64,000 nt of DNA, from assembly GCF_001021975.1 (NCBI RefSeq), contig NZ_CP009928.1, positions 1,054,001 through 1,118,000 of the forward strand, written 5' to 3'. This document shows, piece after piece, positions 16,604 to 27,997 of this stretch. Each line of letters opens with the position of its first letter. The stretch's first letter is position 1. The translations under genes and the position numbers were made by a program. Under the pieces are notes generated by a model. The model ran no database searches, was not told the DNA's origin, and was given only the letters and a program-made list of their open reading frames with translations. The DNA comes from Chryseobacterium gallinarum (GTDB taxonomy: Bacteria > Bacteroidota > Bacteroidia > Flavobacteriales > Weeksellaceae).

Positions 16604-17145
16604 TGTTTTGTCAGGATATAGTTATATTCCACATTTACATTTTCAGCAATTTTTTTAGTTACCATTTTAGGAATCGTTACTTTGTAATCTGCAGGCTTCA
16701 CAACAAATCCTCCCTGCATATAAACTTTCCCGTCTTTGGCATAAACAGAAGCTGTAGAAGTGACCGCTTTATCCACACCATGAAAATTGAGGGTTCCCTG
16801 AATTGTATATTTCTGAGGGTTCGCAGTAAGTTTTGTGGAATCAAAATTGACGATTTTTCCTTTAAAGGTGGTTTTTGGATATTTTGCTGTTTCGGCATAA
16901 CTTTCATTAAAATGTTCTTCCATCAGTTTTGTTTTAAAGTGAAAGTTTTTAACGGATGAAACGGATGCCATTTCCCCGTTATCTGCGTTGAAGACCACAA
17001 TATTATTGTCATCCCGGGCATAAATATCTTCAAATAATGGCACAGAGGCCTCAAAGGTGACTTTTCCGGTTTTTGAACTGTATTTCTGAGCTGAGGTGTA
17101 ACCTGCCATAAACAGAAAAACACCTGTTATTATTAATTTTTTCAT
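16600..17145 (-). CDS. YceI-family periplasmic lipid-binding protein
   Basis: A 181-aa protein with signal peptide (ending TSAQ). The YceI beta-barrel signature is visible: GKVTFEASVPLFEDIYARDD, EHFNESYAETAKYPKTTFKG and LNFHGVDKAVTSTASV. YceI barrels bind polyisoprenoid or amphiphilic lipids such as quinones in the periplasm. It sits in the operon between the haem c lipoprotein and the ankyrin protein, with a 4-bp overlap to the latter. A function in electron transfer or quinone handling is suggested by this context but not proven. Confidence 0.87.
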   Translation of the reverse strand: MKKLIITGVFLFMAGYTSAQKYSSKTGKVTFEASVPLFEDIYARDDNNIVVFNADNGEMASVSSVKNFHFKTKLMEEHFNESYAETAKYPKTTFKGKIVNFDSTKLTANPQKYTIQGTLNFHGVDKAVTSTASVYAKDGKVYMQGGFVVKPADYKVTIPKMVTKKIAENVNVEYNYILTKQ

Positions 17146-17155
17146 ATCAGATATT

Positions 17156-17503
17156 TTAATTTTCAGCTAATCCGTCGGCTTTCCATTTAATGAAAATGTT
17201 GATTTGTGTTGCAGATAAAGAACCTCCCTTAGGCATTTTCCCGGGGTCGTTATCAGGTCTTTGAATCCGGTCAAGAATTCCGTCTATATTATTTTTTACC
17301 TGATCATAGGTTGCCAAAGGTTTAAAACTGGTTGCCGAGTGGCACGCGTTACAGTTATTATCCATAATTGGCTTTACATCGGTTATATATTTTACCGGTA
17401 ATGTAATGGGGGTATTATCAGAAATTTCTTCATAGGTTCTGCTTTCACAGGATATCAGTATACTTCCCGCCGATATTGTCAATAGGTACGCTAACTTTCT
17501 CAT
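17156..17503 (-). CDS. Small c-type cytochrome-like lipoprotein
   Basis: A 115-aa exported protein. A lipobox-like LTISAGSILISCES places the lipidated Cys near residue 19. A single haem c motif C-N-A-C-H lies at about residues 53-57 (NNCNACHSATSF), and a distal Met, the possible sixth ligand, is in PGKMPKGGSLS. This is the layout of small cytochrome c domains found in Bacteroidota envelope operons. A longer frame to 17629 overlaps the upstream DUF5777 gene in a different frame and is rejected; the ATG at 17503 lies 2 bp after that gene's stop. Probably an electron carrier anchored in the envelope. Confidence 0.82.
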   Translation of the reverse strand: MRKLAYLLTISAGSILISCESRTYEEISDNTPITLPVKYITDVKPIMDNNCNACHSATSFKPLATYDQVKNNIDGILDRIQRPDNDPGKMPKGGSLSATQINIFIKWKADGLAEN

Positions 17504-17504
17504 A

Positions 17505-18347
17505 TCAAAAAACTCTGTAAAGATTAAACCCAAAGAAAATTTGTCCTTTTCCCCATCTGCCGGTGGCGTTGGTAAGATACCCGATATCCGAATTGATCTG
17601 GGAATTCGTAAATAAAAGCTGGAAAACATGTCCCCCTGTTTCTATATCTACTCCTAAAGAAAGAGGATTTTTATAGAAACTATGATCATCAAAATTCACA
17701 AAATATTCTGCATTTACAGAGACTCTTTTGGAAATTTTATATCGACCGCCTATTCCGGCCAAAAACTGGTTTTTATCTTCGGTTGCCGGTTCGTATAAAT
17801 TTTTATGAACAAAAGACGGAGTAAGCTGCAATGAAAACTGTTCGTTAAACCTTCTGGAAATCAAAGCCTGTGTCAGGTAGGAAAGCCGATCGTTGAATGT
17901 AAGATAGGGATAGGTATCTTTATTCAAGGCGGTATTTAAACCCATTACATGATATCCTACAATATCTACCGGAAAATTCTCATTCTGCTTTACCAGCCTG
18001 TATTTTACAGCGCCTTCAAAGGTTTTCATATGGGTCTCCCTCGACAAGCTTACAGAAACGGCATCCGTAATGCCATAAATAACCCCGAGCTTGGTAGAAG
18101 CATTGTCCAGACCAAAAAAGTCTTTAAAGCCTGTGCTAATATCTCCGAAACGATGGGCAACAACAATATACCATTCTTTTTTTGCAGATAGTTTTGTAGA
18201 TTGCCCTGTAACGATCTGCAAGGCTTTGAATGCGGGTTGTGAAGTTTCTGTGTTGGTTTTAATAGTGTCGATATCTTTCAGCAAATCCTCCTGTGCAAAG
18301 GCAAAAACTGATGAAAATACCGACAAAAATAAGAGAGTTTTTGTCAT
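17505..18347 (-). CDS. DUF5777 outer-membrane beta-barrel protein
   Basis: A 280-aa protein with signal peptide (TKTLLFLSVFSSVFAFAQ) and many alternating-hydrophobic beta strands ending in an aromatic residue (FFGFNLYRVF), as in outer-membrane barrels. The segment EWYIVVAHRFGDISTGFKDF with FGLDNASTKLGVIYGITD is the DUF5777 signature. The family's role is unknown, but it repeatedly heads operons with cytochrome c and YceI proteins in Bacteroidota. First gene of the operon 18347-15313. A promoter and a CRP-like palindrome lie upstream (18383-18428). Confidence 0.85.
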   Translation of the reverse strand: MTKTLLFLSVFSSVFAFAQEDLLKDIDTIKTNTETSQPAFKALQIVTGQSTKLSAKKEWYIVVAHRFGDISTGFKDFFGLDNASTKLGVIYGITDAVSVSLSRETHMKTFEGAVKYRLVKQNENFPVDIVGYHVMGLNTALNKDTYPYLTFNDRLSYLTQALISRRFNEQFSLQLTPSFVHKNLYEPATEDKNQFLAGIGGRYKISKRVSVNAEYFVNFDDHSFYKNPLSLGVDIETGGHVFQLLFTNSQINSDIGYLTNATGRWGKGQIFFGFNLYRVF

Positions 18348-18382
18348 ATGATAACTATATTTTACATTTAATTATGATATAA

Positions 18383-18428
18383 CAAACTTATAGAGTTATC
18401 AATTCAAAAACAGGTGATAAAAGTCACC
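18383..18428 (-). promoter_or_regulatory. Promoter with CRP/FNR-type operator before the DUF5777 operon
   Basis: On the minus strand TAAGTTTG (18390-18383) is a perfect -7 element. GGTGATAAAAGTCACC (18413-18428) is a palindrome of the form GTGA-N6-TCAC, the spacing of CRP-class sites. Its centre lies about 44 bp upstream of the predicted start, near the class II activator position. The adjacent upstream gene encodes a Crp/Fnr regulator whose recognition helix is CRP-like. Confidence 0.6.
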
Positions 18429-18479
18429 GAGGAGATTGTTTTTATCAATCAGAAAGCAAAAATTTTTAAACAAAATATA

Positions 18480-19130
18480 TTAGATCAGTCTAACATTTTC
18501 ATTTACAGCCAGTTTTATTCCTTCTTTTGTTTGCTGAATTTCCCCATCGCTTTCAATTTTTTTTAAAACCCTGCTTACAACTTCTCTTGAAGTCCCAAGA
18601 TTGTTGGCAATTTCGCGATGGGTTATTCTGATCGGATGATTTCCGGTAAGTGCAATTTGTTGTTTAATATAATTCAGAACCCTTTTATCCAGTTTGTGGA
18701 AAACGGCATCATTTACCATATTCATGACTTCGGAAAAGCGCCTGTCATATTCATGATAAAATAATTTATTGATTTCCGGAAATTGTATCAGCCATTCATG
18801 CATTACAGAAACAGGGATCAACAGGGCTTCTGAGTCTTCTTCTGCTACAGCATATACCCTGCTCACATAATCTGTGAAAATAGAAGAAAAGGTCATAAGA
18901 CAGCTGTCACTCGGTTTGATATAATAATAAATAAGCTCGCGGCCGTCATTAAGGGTAAAAACTTTAATAGAACCTTTCGTGAGGAAGGGCACATATTTAT
19001 TTTTCTGTCCTTCCCTTATAATTTCTGTTTTGGCCTTTATATTGACTATTACCGCATGTTTTTCAAGTTCAGCTGAAAAACCGCTGCCTAAAAAACCAAA
19101 TTTCTGTACAATAAACGGATCACTCATCAT
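18480..19130 (-). CDS. Crp/Fnr-family transcriptional regulator
   Basis: A 216-aa regulator: an N-terminal cyclic-nucleotide-binding-like beta-roll (about 20-120), a long dimer helix, and a C-terminal winged helix-turn-helix. The recognition helix reads TSREVVSRVLKKIE; the R-E-x-x-x-R spacing is that of CRP, which reads GTGA half sites. No Cys cluster for an iron-sulfur centre is seen, so it is not an FNR-type oxygen sensor. The start at 19130 is chosen because TATATTTG (19162-19155) sits within the longer frame to 19175. It likely controls the downstream envelope redox operon through the palindrome at 18413-18428. Confidence 0.87.
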   Translation of the reverse strand: MMSDPFIVQKFGFLGSGFSAELEKHAVIVNIKAKTEIIREGQKNKYVPFLTKGSIKVFTLNDGRELIYYYIKPSDSCLMTFSSIFTDYVSRVYAVAEEDSEALLIPVSVMHEWLIQFPEINKLFYHEYDRRFSEVMNMVNDAVFHKLDKRVLNYIKQQIALTGNHPIRITHREIANNLGTSREVVSRVLKKIESDGEIQQTKEGIKLAVNENVRLI

Positions 19131-19154
19131 ATCTTTTTTGTCAAGTATTTGAAA

Positions 19155-19162
19155 CAAATATA
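19155..19162 (-). promoter_or_regulatory. Candidate -7 element of the Crp/Fnr gene
   Basis: Minus-strand TATATTTG matches TAnnTTTG, giving a predicted leader of about 20 nt before the start at 19130. No clear -33 TTTG is present at standard spacing, which would suit an activated or weak promoter. Confidence 0.45.
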
Positions 19163-19346
19163 TAAAATCATGCAATAAATATGTCAGATAAATAAAAACT
19201 TTTCATTATTACAATAAGATATCAATGATTACTTCATTCCAACCCTCTTCAAACACAATGAAATAAGATAATATTAAGAATATGTGAATTTATATAGGTG
19301 TATTTAAAACTGTCCTGAAACATGTTAGCCTGGGCTATTGATAAAA

Positions 19347-19372
19347 AATGCCCCGGTAAAAACCGGGGCATT
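19347..19372. terminator. Terminator downstream of DUF3467 gene (end of rpoBC operon)
   Basis: An 11-bp perfect stem, AATGCCCCGGT (19347-19357) with ACCGGGGCATT (19362-19372), loop AAAA, flanked by A/T runs. It ends the minus-strand rpoB-rpoC-DUF3467 transcript. Confidence 0.85.
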
Positions 19373-19394
19373 CTATTTTATTGTAAAAGAAATC

Positions 19395-19700
19395 TTAAGC
19401 TTGTACGTTGTTTCCACCTAATACGAAAGGTTCAACTTCTTTGATTTCTCCGAACTGCTGCTCGTAGTTAGCGATGTTCTGCTGAAGAGCGTTTAATACT
19501 CTTTTCGCGTGAAGTGGAGCAAGAATAACTCTTGATCTTACTTTAGCTTGCTGAACACCCGGCATCAACTGAATAAAGTCTACTACAAATTCAGATGGAG
19601 AGTGGTTTACTAATGCTAAGTTAGCATAGATACCAGCAGCTACCATTTCGTTTAATTCGATGTTGATGTTTCCGTCTTGTGGATTTTGATTGTTGTCCAT
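19395..19700 (-). CDS. DUF3467 family protein
   Basis: A 101-aa protein rich in the DUF3467 signature: AAGIYANLALVNHSPSEFV near the middle, followed by DFIQLMPG and RVILAPLHAKRVLNAL. Its place directly after rpoC is conserved in Flavobacteriia, suggesting a link to transcription, but the function is unknown. No signal peptide; likely cytoplasmic. It is 87 bp after the rpoC stop and before a strong terminator, so it is probably the last gene of the rpoBC transcript. Confidence 0.88.
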   Translation of the reverse strand: MDNNQNPQDGNINIELNEMVAAGIYANLALVNHSPSEFVVDFIQLMPGVQQAKVRSRVILAPLHAKRVLNALQQNIANYEQQFGEIKEVEPFVLGGNNVQA

Positions 19701-19787
19701 TGTTATAAATTATGTTTTTAAAATTCGAAATTTGAGATTGTGAAAATATAAAAATAATTTCAAATCCCAAATTTCAAATCATTAATT

Positions 19788-22700
19788 TTAATTAAGGTCT
19801 TCGAATTCTTTCTTAGAACCTACAATAACATTCTGATACTCTTTAAGACCTGTACCTGCAGGGATTCTGTGTCCTACAATTACATTTTCTTTAAGACCAT
19901 TCAGATCATCTATTTTACCAGCCACTGCGGCCTCGTTAAGAACTTTAGTTGTTTCCTGGAACGATGCTGCAGACATGAATGACTTAGTCTGAAGTGCTGC
20001 TCTTGTAATACCTTGTAATACCGGAGTTGCTGTAGCAGGAAGAGCTTCTCTTACTTCTACCAATGCTAAATCTTCACGTTTCAACTTCGAGTTTTCGTCT
20101 CTTAATTCTCTTGCAGTAATCATCTGACCTGGCTTGAATTCCTTAGAATCACCGGCATCTACTACTACTTTAAGACCGAATACCCTGTTGTTTTCTTCCA
20201 GGAAGTCATATTTGTGCTCAAGAGCTCCTTCAAGGAACTGAGTATCACCTCCATCTACGATAGATACTTTTGTCATCATCTGTCTTACGATGATTTCGAA
20301 GTGCTTATCATCGATTTTTACCCCCTGTAGACGGTAAACTTCCTGAATTTCATTTACTAAGTATTCCTGAACGGCTGTCGGACCTTTAATTCTTAGGATA
20401 TCTTCCGGTGTAATAGAACCGTCAGAAAGCGGAGAACCTGCTCTTACGAAGTCATTCTCCTGTACAAGAATCTGGTTGGAAAGTTTTACCAGGTAAATCT
20501 TTCTTTCTCCAGTTTTAGCCTCAACGATAAGTTCACGGTTACCTCTCTTGATTTTTCCGTAAGAAACTACCCCGTCGATTTCAGTAACAACCGCTGGGTT
20601 TGAAGGGTTTCTTGCTTCGAATAATTCAGTAACTCTCGGAAGACCTCCGGTGATATCCCCTGCTTTTGCAGATTTTCTCGGGATTTTGATCAAGACTTTA
20701 CCAGCCTTAATTTTCTCACCATCATTAACCATCAAGTGGGCTCCTACCGGTAAGTTGTAAGCTTTTTGCTCAACTCCCTTAGAGTCTACCACTTTTAAGG
20801 TAGGTACAGCTTTCTTATTTCTGGATTCAGAGATTACTTTCTCCTCGAATCCTGTCTGTTCGTCAATTTCAAGCTGGAATGAAATACCCTGGATGATATC
20901 CTCGTATTCTACCTTACCTGAAGTTTCAGCAATGATAACCGCGTTATACGGATCCCATCTACAGATCACATCTCCTTTCTTCACTTTATCACCTGGTTTT
21001 ACAGATAATATTGATCCATAAGGTACGTTAGCTACCATTAATGGTGTTCTGGAATCGTTATCAGCAACTAATCTGAATTCCGTTGAACGAGAAACTACAA
21101 CCTCAGCTGTATTACCGTTTTCATCTTCAGAAGTAATGGTTCTTACTTCATCCATTTCAACGATACCGTCTCTTCTTGCAACGATAGATGGGTTTTCTGA
21201 TACGTTTCCTGCAGTACCCCCCTGGTGGAAGGTTCTCAACGTAAGCTGAGTACCCGGTTCCCCGATGGATTGTGCTGCAATTACCCCTACTGCTTCACCC
21301 ATGTGGATCATCTTACCAGTTGCTAAGTTTCTACCGTAACATTTCGCACAGATACCTTTCTTAGCTTCACAAGTAAGCGGAGAACGTACTTCTACGGCTT
21401 CTAATCCTGCTTCTTCAATTCTCTTAGCTAGTTGCTCAGTGATTACCTGATCTGCTTCAGCAATTAATTCATCACTTTCAGGATCGTAAATATTATGAAG
21501 AGATACTCTACCTAAGATTCTTTCAGAAATCTTTTCAACGATCTCGTCATTTTTCTTAAGTGCAGTAACTTCTGTTCCTCTTAAAGTTCCACAGTCATCT
21601 TCTGTAACGATAACATCCTGTGCAACGTCTACCAATCTTCTGGTTAGATAACCCGCATCGGCAGTTTTAAGAGCGGTATCCGCAAGACCTTTACGGGCAC
21701 CGTGGGTAGAGATAAAGTATTCCAAGATGGAAAGACCTTCTTTAAAGTTAGCAAGGATCGGGTTTTCGATGATCTCCGCACCGGTAGAACCAGCTTTTTG
21801 CGGTTTCGCCATCAAACCTCTCATCCCTGATAACTGACGGATCTGTTCCTTAGAACCCCTCGCCCCAGAGTCAAGCATCATGTACACAGAGTTGAAACCA
21901 CCTTGGTCAGTTTTCATTCTGCTCATGATCATTTCAGTTAATCCTGCGTTCGTGTTTGTCCAAACGTCGATTACCTGGTTATAACGTTCTGTATCGGTAA
22001 TCAGACCCATGTTATAGTTAGCTCTAATTTCGTCTACAGTTTCAATTGATTGTGCAATCATCTGTTTTTTCTCCACAGGTACTACGATATCTCCAAGAGA
22101 GAACGACAGACCTCCTTTGAATGCGTTTGAATACCCTAGATCTTTCATTGCATCCAGGAACTTCACAGTTGTAGGGAAATCTGTATCAGCAAGGATCTTA
22201 CCGATAACGTTTCTCAATGATTTCTTCGTAAGAAGTTCATTGATATATCCTACCTGCTTAGGTACGATCTGGTTGAATAAAATTCTACCTACAGTAGTTT
22301 CGATCAGTCTTGTTACGATTTCTCCATTTTCTTTAACAGGTAATTTACATCTTACCTTAGCGTTCAGAGAAACTTTTCCTTCTGCATAAGCGATTTCCGC
22401 CTCTTCAGGAGAATAGAATGCAAGACCTTCTCCTTTTACTTTCATATCTTCTGTAGAGCTTAATTCTTTAGTCATGAAATAAAGACCAAGAACCATGTCC
22501 TGAGAAGGTACCGTAATTGGAGAACCGTTTGCAGGGTTCAGGATGTTCTGAGAACCTAACATCAGTAACTGAGCTTCAAGGATCGCTTCCGGTCCTAACG
22601 GTAAGTGTACCGCCATCTGGTCACCATCAAAGTCGGCATTGAAGGCCGTAGTTACTAACGGGTGCAGCTGGATTGCTTTACCTTCGATCATCTTAGGCTG

Positions 22701-24053
22701 GAAGGCCTGAATACCCAATCTGTGAAGAGTAGGTGCCCTGTTCAATAGTACCGGGTGACCTTTCATCACGTTTTCAAGGATATCATACACTACAGGTTCT
22801 TTTCTGTCGATAATTCTTTTTGCAGATTTTACTGTTTTTACAATACCTCTCTCAATTAGTTTTCTAATGATAAACGGTTTGTAAAGCTCAGCGGCCATAT
22901 CTTTAGGAATACCACATTCGTGAAGCTGTAGGTTCGGACCTACAACAATTACCGAACGCGCAGAGTAGTCTACCCTTTTCCCTAGTAAGTTCTGACGGAA
23001 ACGACCTTGTTTACCTTTCAATGAATCAGAAAGTGATTTTAATGGTCTGTTTGATTCAGATTTTACTGCAGAAGATTTTCTTGTGTTATCGAATAATGAA
23101 TCTACTGATTCCTGAAGCATACGCTTCTCGTTTCTCAAGATTACTTCAGGAGCTTTGATCTCCAATAATCTCTTTAAACGGTTATTTCTGATAATAACTC
23201 TTCTATAAAGGTCATTTAAGTCAGAAGTAGCGAAACGTCCTCCATCCAACGGAACCAATGGTCTTAGTTCTGGCGGGATAACAGGAAGTACACGCATGAT
23301 CATCCACTCAGGTTTGTTGATCATTCTTGTATTAGCACCTCTTAATGCTTCTACAACATTTAATCTTTTTAATGCCTCAGTTCTTCTCTGCTTGGAACCT
23401 TCGTTGTGAGCTTTGTGTCTTAAATCGAAAGACAATGCATCAAGATCGATTCTCTTTAATAAATCTTCAACAGCTTCAGCACCCATTCTGGCGATGAATT
23501 TGTTTGGATCAGAATCATCAAGATACTGGTTTTCTACAGGAAGGGTTTCCATGATATCAAGATACTCTTCTTCTGTAAGGAATTCCATATGCTCAAAATC
23601 AGAACCATCCAGCTTTTTAGCAATACCCTGCTGGATCACTACATATCTTTCGTAGTAGATGATCATATCCAATTTCTTGGAAGGAATTCCTAAAAGGTAT
23701 CCGATTTTGTTTGGTAATGAACGGAAATACCAGATGTGTGCAATAGGAACTACAAGGTTGATGTGCCCGATTCTCTCTCTTCTTACTTTTTTCTCAGTAA
23801 CTTCTACTCCACAACGGTCACAAACGATCCCTTTGTAACGAATTCTCTTGTATTTACCACAAGCACATTCGTAATCCTTTACAGGACCAAAAATTTTCTC
23901 ACAGAATAGCCCGTCTCTTTCAGGCTTGTGAGTTCTGTAGTTAATAGTTTCCGGCTTTAAAACCTCCCCTCTTGAGTCCTGTAAAATAGACTCCGGTGAA
24001 GCTAAACCGATGGTTATTTTATTAAATCTACTTGATTTATTTTTATTTGACAT
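19788..24053 (-). CDS. rpoC: RNA polymerase subunit beta'
   Basis: A 1421-aa beta' subunit of RNA polymerase. The catalytic triad motif [12 protein letters not shown] is present in the region encoded near 22625, the N-terminal zinc site is [23 protein letters not shown] (shown here by its Cys pairs C-x-C and C-x-x-C), and a second zinc cluster is [13 protein letters not shown]. Length is typical for Bacteroidota. It follows rpoB after 122 bp of simple-repeat-like DNA. It assembles with RpoA, RpoB, omega and sigma. Rifampicin-unrelated; no odd features. Confidence 0.98.
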   Translation of the reverse strand: MSNKNKSSRFNKITIGLASPESILQDSRGEVLKPETINYRTHKPERDGLFCEKIFGPVKDYECACGKYKRIRYKGIVCDRCGVEVTEKKVRRERIGHINLVVPIAHIWYFRSLPNKIGYLLGIPSKKLDMIIYYERYVVIQQGIAKKLDGSDFEHMEFLTEEEYLDIMETLPVENQYLDDSDPNKFIARMGAEAVEDLLKRIDLDALSFDLRHKAHNEGSKQRRTEALKRLNVVEALRGANTRMINKPEWMIMRVLPVIPPELRPLVPLDGGRFATSDLNDLYRRVIIRNNRLKRLLEIKAPEVILRNEKRMLQESVDSLFDNTRKSSAVKSESNRPLKSLSDSLKGKQGRFRQNLLGKRVDYSARSVIVVGPNLQLHECGIPKDMAAELYKPFIIRKLIERGIVKTVKSAKRIIDRKEPVVYDILENVMKGHPVLLNRAPTLHRLGIQAFQPKMIEGKAIQLHPLVTTAFNADFDGDQMAVHLPLGPEAILEAQLLMLGSQNILNPANGSPITVPSQDMVLGLYFMTKELSSTEDMKVKGEGLAFYSPEEAEIAYAEGKVSLNAKVRCKLPVKENGEIVTRLIETTVGRILFNQIVPKQVGYINELLTKKSLRNVIGKILADTDFPTTVKFLDAMKDLGYSNAFKGGLSFSLGDIVVPVEKKQMIAQSIETVDEIRANYNMGLITDTERYNQVIDVWTNTNAGLTEMIMSRMKTDQGGFNSVYMMLDSGARGSKEQIRQLSGMRGLMAKPQKAGSTGAEIIENPILANFKEGLSILEYFISTHGARKGLADTALKTADAGYLTRRLVDVAQDVIVTEDDCGTLRGTEVTALKKNDEIVEKISERILGRVSLHNIYDPESDELIAEADQVITEQLAKRIEEAGLEAVEVRSPLTCEAKKGICAKCYGRNLATGKMIHMGEAVGVIAAQSIGEPGTQLTLRTFHQGGTAGNVSENPSIVARRDGIVEMDEVRTITSEDENGNTAEVVVSRSTEFRLVADNDSRTPLMVANVPYGSILSVKPGDKVKKGDVICRWDPYNAVIIAETSGKVEYEDIIQGISFQLEIDEQTGFEEKVISESRNKKAVPTLKVVDSKGVEQKAYNLPVGAHLMVNDGEKIKAGKVLIKIPRKSAKAGDITGGLPRVTELFEARNPSNPAVVTEIDGVVSYGKIKRGNRELIVEAKTGERKIYLVKLSNQILVQENDFVRAGSPLSDGSITPEDILRIKGPTAVQEYLVNEIQEVYRLQGVKIDDKHFEIIVRQMMTKVSIVDGGDTQFLEGALEHKYDFLEENNRVFGLKVVVDAGDSKEFKPGQMITARELRDENSKLKREDLALVEVREALPATATPVLQGITRAALQTKSFMSAASFQETTKVLNEAAVAGKIDDLNGLKENVIVGHRIPAGTGLKEYQNVIVGSKKEFEDLN

Positions 24054-24175
24054 AATTTTTTTTAGATTTTAGATTTCAGATTTCAGATTTCAGACGAAAT
24101 CATCATTCCAAATTCAAGGATTATAAAATTCTTAGAGTGCCATAGTCTGACATCTTGTGTCTGACATCTGATATC
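24054..24175. repeat. rpoB-rpoC spacer with short direct repeats
   Basis: The spacer holds repeated TTTCAGA units (24066-24092, three to four copies, first variant TTTTAGA) and two copies of GTCTGACATCT-like units (24147-24175). The second ends CATCTGATATCT, a string also present upstream of truA (815-826). These look like the low-complexity intergenic repeats common in Chryseobacterium genomes. Confidence 0.6.
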
Positions 24176-27100
24176 TTACTCCTCCAATCTTACGTCTAAT
24201 CCAAGACCTTGTAACTCGTGAAGTAATACGTTGAATGATTCCGGAATACCTGGTTCAGGCATAGATTCACCCTTAGCAATTGCTTCATAAGTTTTTGCTC
24301 TACCAATCACGTCATCCGACTTCACAGTAAGGATCTCTCTCAGGATGTTAGATGCACCGAATGCTTCAAGTGCCCAAACCTCCATCTCTCCGAATCTCTG
24401 ACCCCCGAACTGAGCTTTACCTCCTAACGGTTGCTGAGTAATCAATGAGTAAGGACCGATAGAACGTGCATGCATCTTATCATCAACCATGTGTCCAAGT
24501 TTCAGCATGTAGATAACACCCACTGTAGCAGCCTGTGTAAATCTTTCTCCGGTACCACCATCATAAAGGTAAGTGTGACCGAATTTAGGAAGACCTGCTT
24601 TATCTGTATATTCAGTGATTTGATCAAGACTAGCTCCGTCGAAGATTGGCGTAGCGAATTTTAATCCTAATTTCTGACCAGCCCATCCAAGAACAGTTTC
24701 ATAGATCTGTCCGATGTTCATACGGGAAGGTACCCCTAGTGGATTCAATACGATATCTACCGGTGTTCCATCCTCAAGGAACGGCATATCTTCTTCACGA
24801 ACGATTCTTGATACGATACCTTTGTTACCGTGACGTCCTGCCATTTTATCTCCTACATTCAGTTTACGTTTCTTAGCGATGTAAACTTTAGCCAGCTTCA
24901 TAATACCTGCAGGAAGCTCATCTCCGATTGAAATGGCAAATTTCTCACGGTTTTTAACTCCTTGAATGTCGTTATATTTGATTTTGTAATTGTGAATCAA
25001 TTGTTTGATCAATTCATTCTTGTCAGCGTCTACTGTCCAGTCTGAACCGCTAACGTTTACATAATCTTCAACTGAAGTTAATAGCTTATGAGTAAATTTC
25101 ACCCCTTTACCGATGATTTCTTCATCAAGGTCGTTATGTACTCCCTGAGAAGTTTTACCGCTAACCAGTGTATTTAATTTTTCAATTAAAGTATTTCTCA
25201 ATTCGTCAAACTTAGCCTTGTAAGTGTTTTCAATTTCTTCAAGCTTAAGTTTTTCTTCAGTTCTTTTCTTTTTGTCTTTAATGTTTCTGGAGAACAATTT
25301 CTTGTTGATAACCACCCCTCTTAATGAAGAGTCAGCTTTTAATGATGCGTCTTTTACATCACCGGCTTTATCACCGAAGATTGCTCTAAGAAGTTTTTCT
25401 TCAGGAGTCGGGTCAGATTCACCTTTTGGAGTAATTTTACCAATCATGATATCTCCAGGCTTCACTTCAGCACCGATTCTGATCATACCGTTTTCGTCAA
25501 GATCTTTGGTAGCTTCTTCAGATACGTTTGGAATATCAGCAGTAAGTTCTTCCATACCTAATTTAGTATCACGAACTTCCAGTGAGTATTCATCCACGTG
25601 GATTGAAGTAAACCAGTCTTCACGTACTACTTTTTCGTTGATTACGATCGCATCCTCGAAGTTGTATCCTTTCCAAGGCATGAATGCTACTACTAAGTTT
25701 CTACCAAGAGCCAATTCTCCTTTTTCAGTAGCATAACCGTCGCAAAGTACCTGTCCTTTTTCCACTACATCACCTACTCTTACGTTTGGTCTCAGGGTAA
25801 TGGTAGTACTCTGGTTCGTTTTTCTGAACTTGGTAAGGTTATATGTTTTAGTAGCAGACTCGAATGATACAAGATCTTCATCTTCACTTCTTTCGTATTT
25901 AATAACGATTTTATCAGCATCTACATACTCTACTGTACCTGTACCTTCAGCGTTGATCAAAATTCTTGAATCTCTTGCAACCTGTTGCTCAAGCCCTGTA
26001 CCTACGATCGGAGCCTGTGGCTTCAATAGAGGAACGGCCTGACGCATCATGTTAGATCCCATCAATGCACGGTTCGCATCATCATGCTCCAGGAACGGAA
26101 TCAATGAAGCGGAAATACCGGAAATCTGGTTAGGTGCAACGTCGATAAGGTCAACCTGGTTTGGCTCTACTACCGGGTAGTCACCATCCAGTCTTGCAAT
26201 AATCCTGTCTGTTTCGAATTCACCATTATCGTTCAATTCAACGTTTGCCTGAGCAATTACTTTGGATTCTTCGTCTTCAGCATTTAAGTAGATAGGATCT
26301 GCATTAAGTTCAACCTTACTATTTTCTACTTTTCTATATGGAGTTTCAATGAAACCTAATCTGTTGATTTTTGCATAAATCCCTAAAGATGAAATCAAAC
26401 CGATGTTTGGTCCTTCCGGAGTTTCAATCGGACAGATTCTTCCGTAGTGCGTATGGTGAACGTCACGAACCTCAAACCCTGCTCTTTCTCTTGATAAACC
26501 ACCAGGCCCTAGTGCAGATAATCTTCTCTTGTGAGTGATCTCTGACAGTGGGTTGGTTTGGTCCATGAACTGAGATAGCTGGTTGGTACCAAAGAATGAA
26601 TTGATTACAGAAGTTAAAGTCTTAGCATTAACAAGATCAAGTGGAGTAAAGATTTCGTTATCTCTAACGTTCATTCTCTCCTTGATTGTTCTTGCAATTC
26701 TTGAAAGACCTACGCCAAACTGTCCTGCTAATTGCTCACCAACAGTTTTAATTCTCCTGTTTGATAAGTGGTCGATGTCATCCACCTCCGCTTTAGAGTT
26801 GACAAGTTCAATCAAATGTCTTACAATAGCAATGATATCTTCTTTTGTAAGAACCTCAGTGGTAGTTGGGATATTAAGACCTAACTTCTTGTTTAGTCTG
26901 TAACGTCCTACTTCACCTAATGAATATCTCTGCTCAGAGAAGAATAATTTTTCAATGATTCCTCTTGCGGTTTCCTCATCTGGCGGATCTGCGTTTCTTA
27001 ACTGACGATAGATGTACTCTACTGCTTCTTTTTCAGAGTTGGTAGGGTCTTTTTGTAATGTATTCTGGATAATAGAGAACTCGTTGCTGTTTTCTTTGTG

Positions 27101-27997
27101 AATCAGGATTGATTTCACACCAGCATCCAGGATAAGGTCCAAATGTTCCTTTTCAAGGATTGTTTCTCTGTCCAGGATGATTTCGTTTCTTTCGATAGAA
27201 ACTACCTCACCTGTATCTTCATCTACGAAATCTTCGAACCATGTGTTCAAAACTCTCGCAGCCAATGTTCTTCCTTCTACTTTTTTAAGGGCAGCCTTAG
27301 AAACTTTCACTTCTTCAGCAAGGTCGAAAATTTGAAGGATGTCTTTATCAGATTCATAACCGATAGCTCTTAATAAAGTTGTTAATGGTAACTTTTTCTT
27401 ACGGTCGATATACGCGTACATTACGCTGTTGATATCAGTTGTAAATTCCATCCAAGATCCTTTGAAAGGAATAATTCTTGAATAGTATAGTTTGGTTCCG
27501 TTAGCGTGGTAAGTCTGTCCGAAGAATACCCCGGGTGAACGGTGTAACTGCGTAACAATAACTCTTTCTGCACCGTTGATGATGAAAGATCCACTAGGTG
27601 TCATATAAGGAACCGGACCTAAATATACATCCTGCACTACTGTCTGGAAATCTTCATGTTCCGGGTCAGTACAGTACAATTTAAGTCTTGCTTTCAGAGG
27701 AACTGAATACGTCAGACCTCTTTCCACACACTCATCGATTGAATAACGTGGAGAATCTACCAGATAATCTAAGAATTCCAATACGAATTGGTTTCTAGAA
27801 TCCGTAATAGGGAAATTTTCCTGGAAAGTCTTGTAAAGAGCTTCAGTTTTTCTGGCTTCAGGAAGTGTATCAAGCTGGAAAAATTCTTTAAAAGACTCAA
27901 TTTGGATATCCAAAAAGTCCGGAGTAATGATTTTTCCTTTCGCTGATGAGAAATTAATTCTCGGATTTCCCTGAGTTGTTGATTTTGTTTTACTCAT
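24176..27997 (-). CDS. rpoB: RNA polymerase subunit beta
   Basis: A 1273-aa beta subunit. Landmark regions are intact: the rifampicin pocket ([20 protein letters not shown] followed by [25 protein letters not shown]), the [12 protein letters not shown] catalytic region and the C-terminal switch region. Within the rifampicin pocket the usual sensitive residues (Gln, Asp, His, Ser) are present, so no resistance allele is visible. It is preceded by a 440-bp non-coding stretch containing its own promoter, because three surface-protein genes now separate it from rplL. Confidence 0.98.
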   Translation of the reverse strand: MSKTKSTTQGNPRINFSSAKGKIITPDFLDIQIESFKEFFQLDTLPEARKTEALYKTFQENFPITDSRNQFVLEFLDYLVDSPRYSIDECVERGLTYSVPLKARLKLYCTDPEHEDFQTVVQDVYLGPVPYMTPSGSFIINGAERVIVTQLHRSPGVFFGQTYHANGTKLYYSRIIPFKGSWMEFTTDINSVMYAYIDRKKKLPLTTLLRAIGYESDKDILQIFDLAEEVKVSKAALKKVEGRTLAARVLNTWFEDFVDEDTGEVVSIERNEIILDRETILEKEHLDLILDAGVKSILIHKENSNEFSIIQNTLQKDPTNSEKEAVEYIYRQLRNADPPDEETARGIIEKLFFSEQRYSLGEVGRYRLNKKLGLNIPTTTEVLTKEDIIAIVRHLIELVNSKAEVDDIDHLSNRRIKTVGEQLAGQFGVGLSRIARTIKERMNVRDNEIFTPLDLVNAKTLTSVINSFFGTNQLSQFMDQTNPLSEITHKRRLSALGPGGLSRERAGFEVRDVHHTHYGRICPIETPEGPNIGLISSLGIYAKINRLGFIETPYRKVENSKVELNADPIYLNAEDEESKVIAQANVELNDNGEFETDRIIARLDGDYPVVEPNQVDLIDVAPNQISGISASLIPFLEHDDANRALMGSNMMRQAVPLLKPQAPIVGTGLEQQVARDSRILINAEGTGTVEYVDADKIVIKYERSEDEDLVSFESATKTYNLTKFRKTNQSTTITLRPNVRVGDVVEKGQVLCDGYATEKGELALGRNLVVAFMPWKGYNFEDAIVINEKVVREDWFTSIHVDEYSLEVRDTKLGMEELTADIPNVSEEATKDLDENGMIRIGAEVKPGDIMIGKITPKGESDPTPEEKLLRAIFGDKAGDVKDASLKADSSLRGVVINKKLFSRNIKDKKKRTEEKLKLEEIENTYKAKFDELRNTLIEKLNTLVSGKTSQGVHNDLDEEIIGKGVKFTHKLLTSVEDYVNVSGSDWTVDADKNELIKQLIHNYKIKYNDIQGVKNREKFAISIGDELPAGIMKLAKVYIAKKRKLNVGDKMAGRHGNKGIVSRIVREEDMPFLEDGTPVDIVLNPLGVPSRMNIGQIYETVLGWAGQKLGLKFATPIFDGASLDQITEYTDKAGLPKFGHTYLYDGGTGERFTQAATVGVIYMLKLGHMVDDKMHARSIGPYSLITQQPLGGKAQFGGQRFGEMEVWALEAFGASNILREILTVKSDDVIGRAKTYEAIAKGESMPEPGIPESFNVLLHELQGLGLDVRLEE

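Noticed and set aside
24465..27400. Plus-strand open frames inside rpoB, rpoC and tuf
   Set aside because: They are antisense shadows of highly expressed genes with unlikely Ser/Leu-rich products and no starts or promoters.
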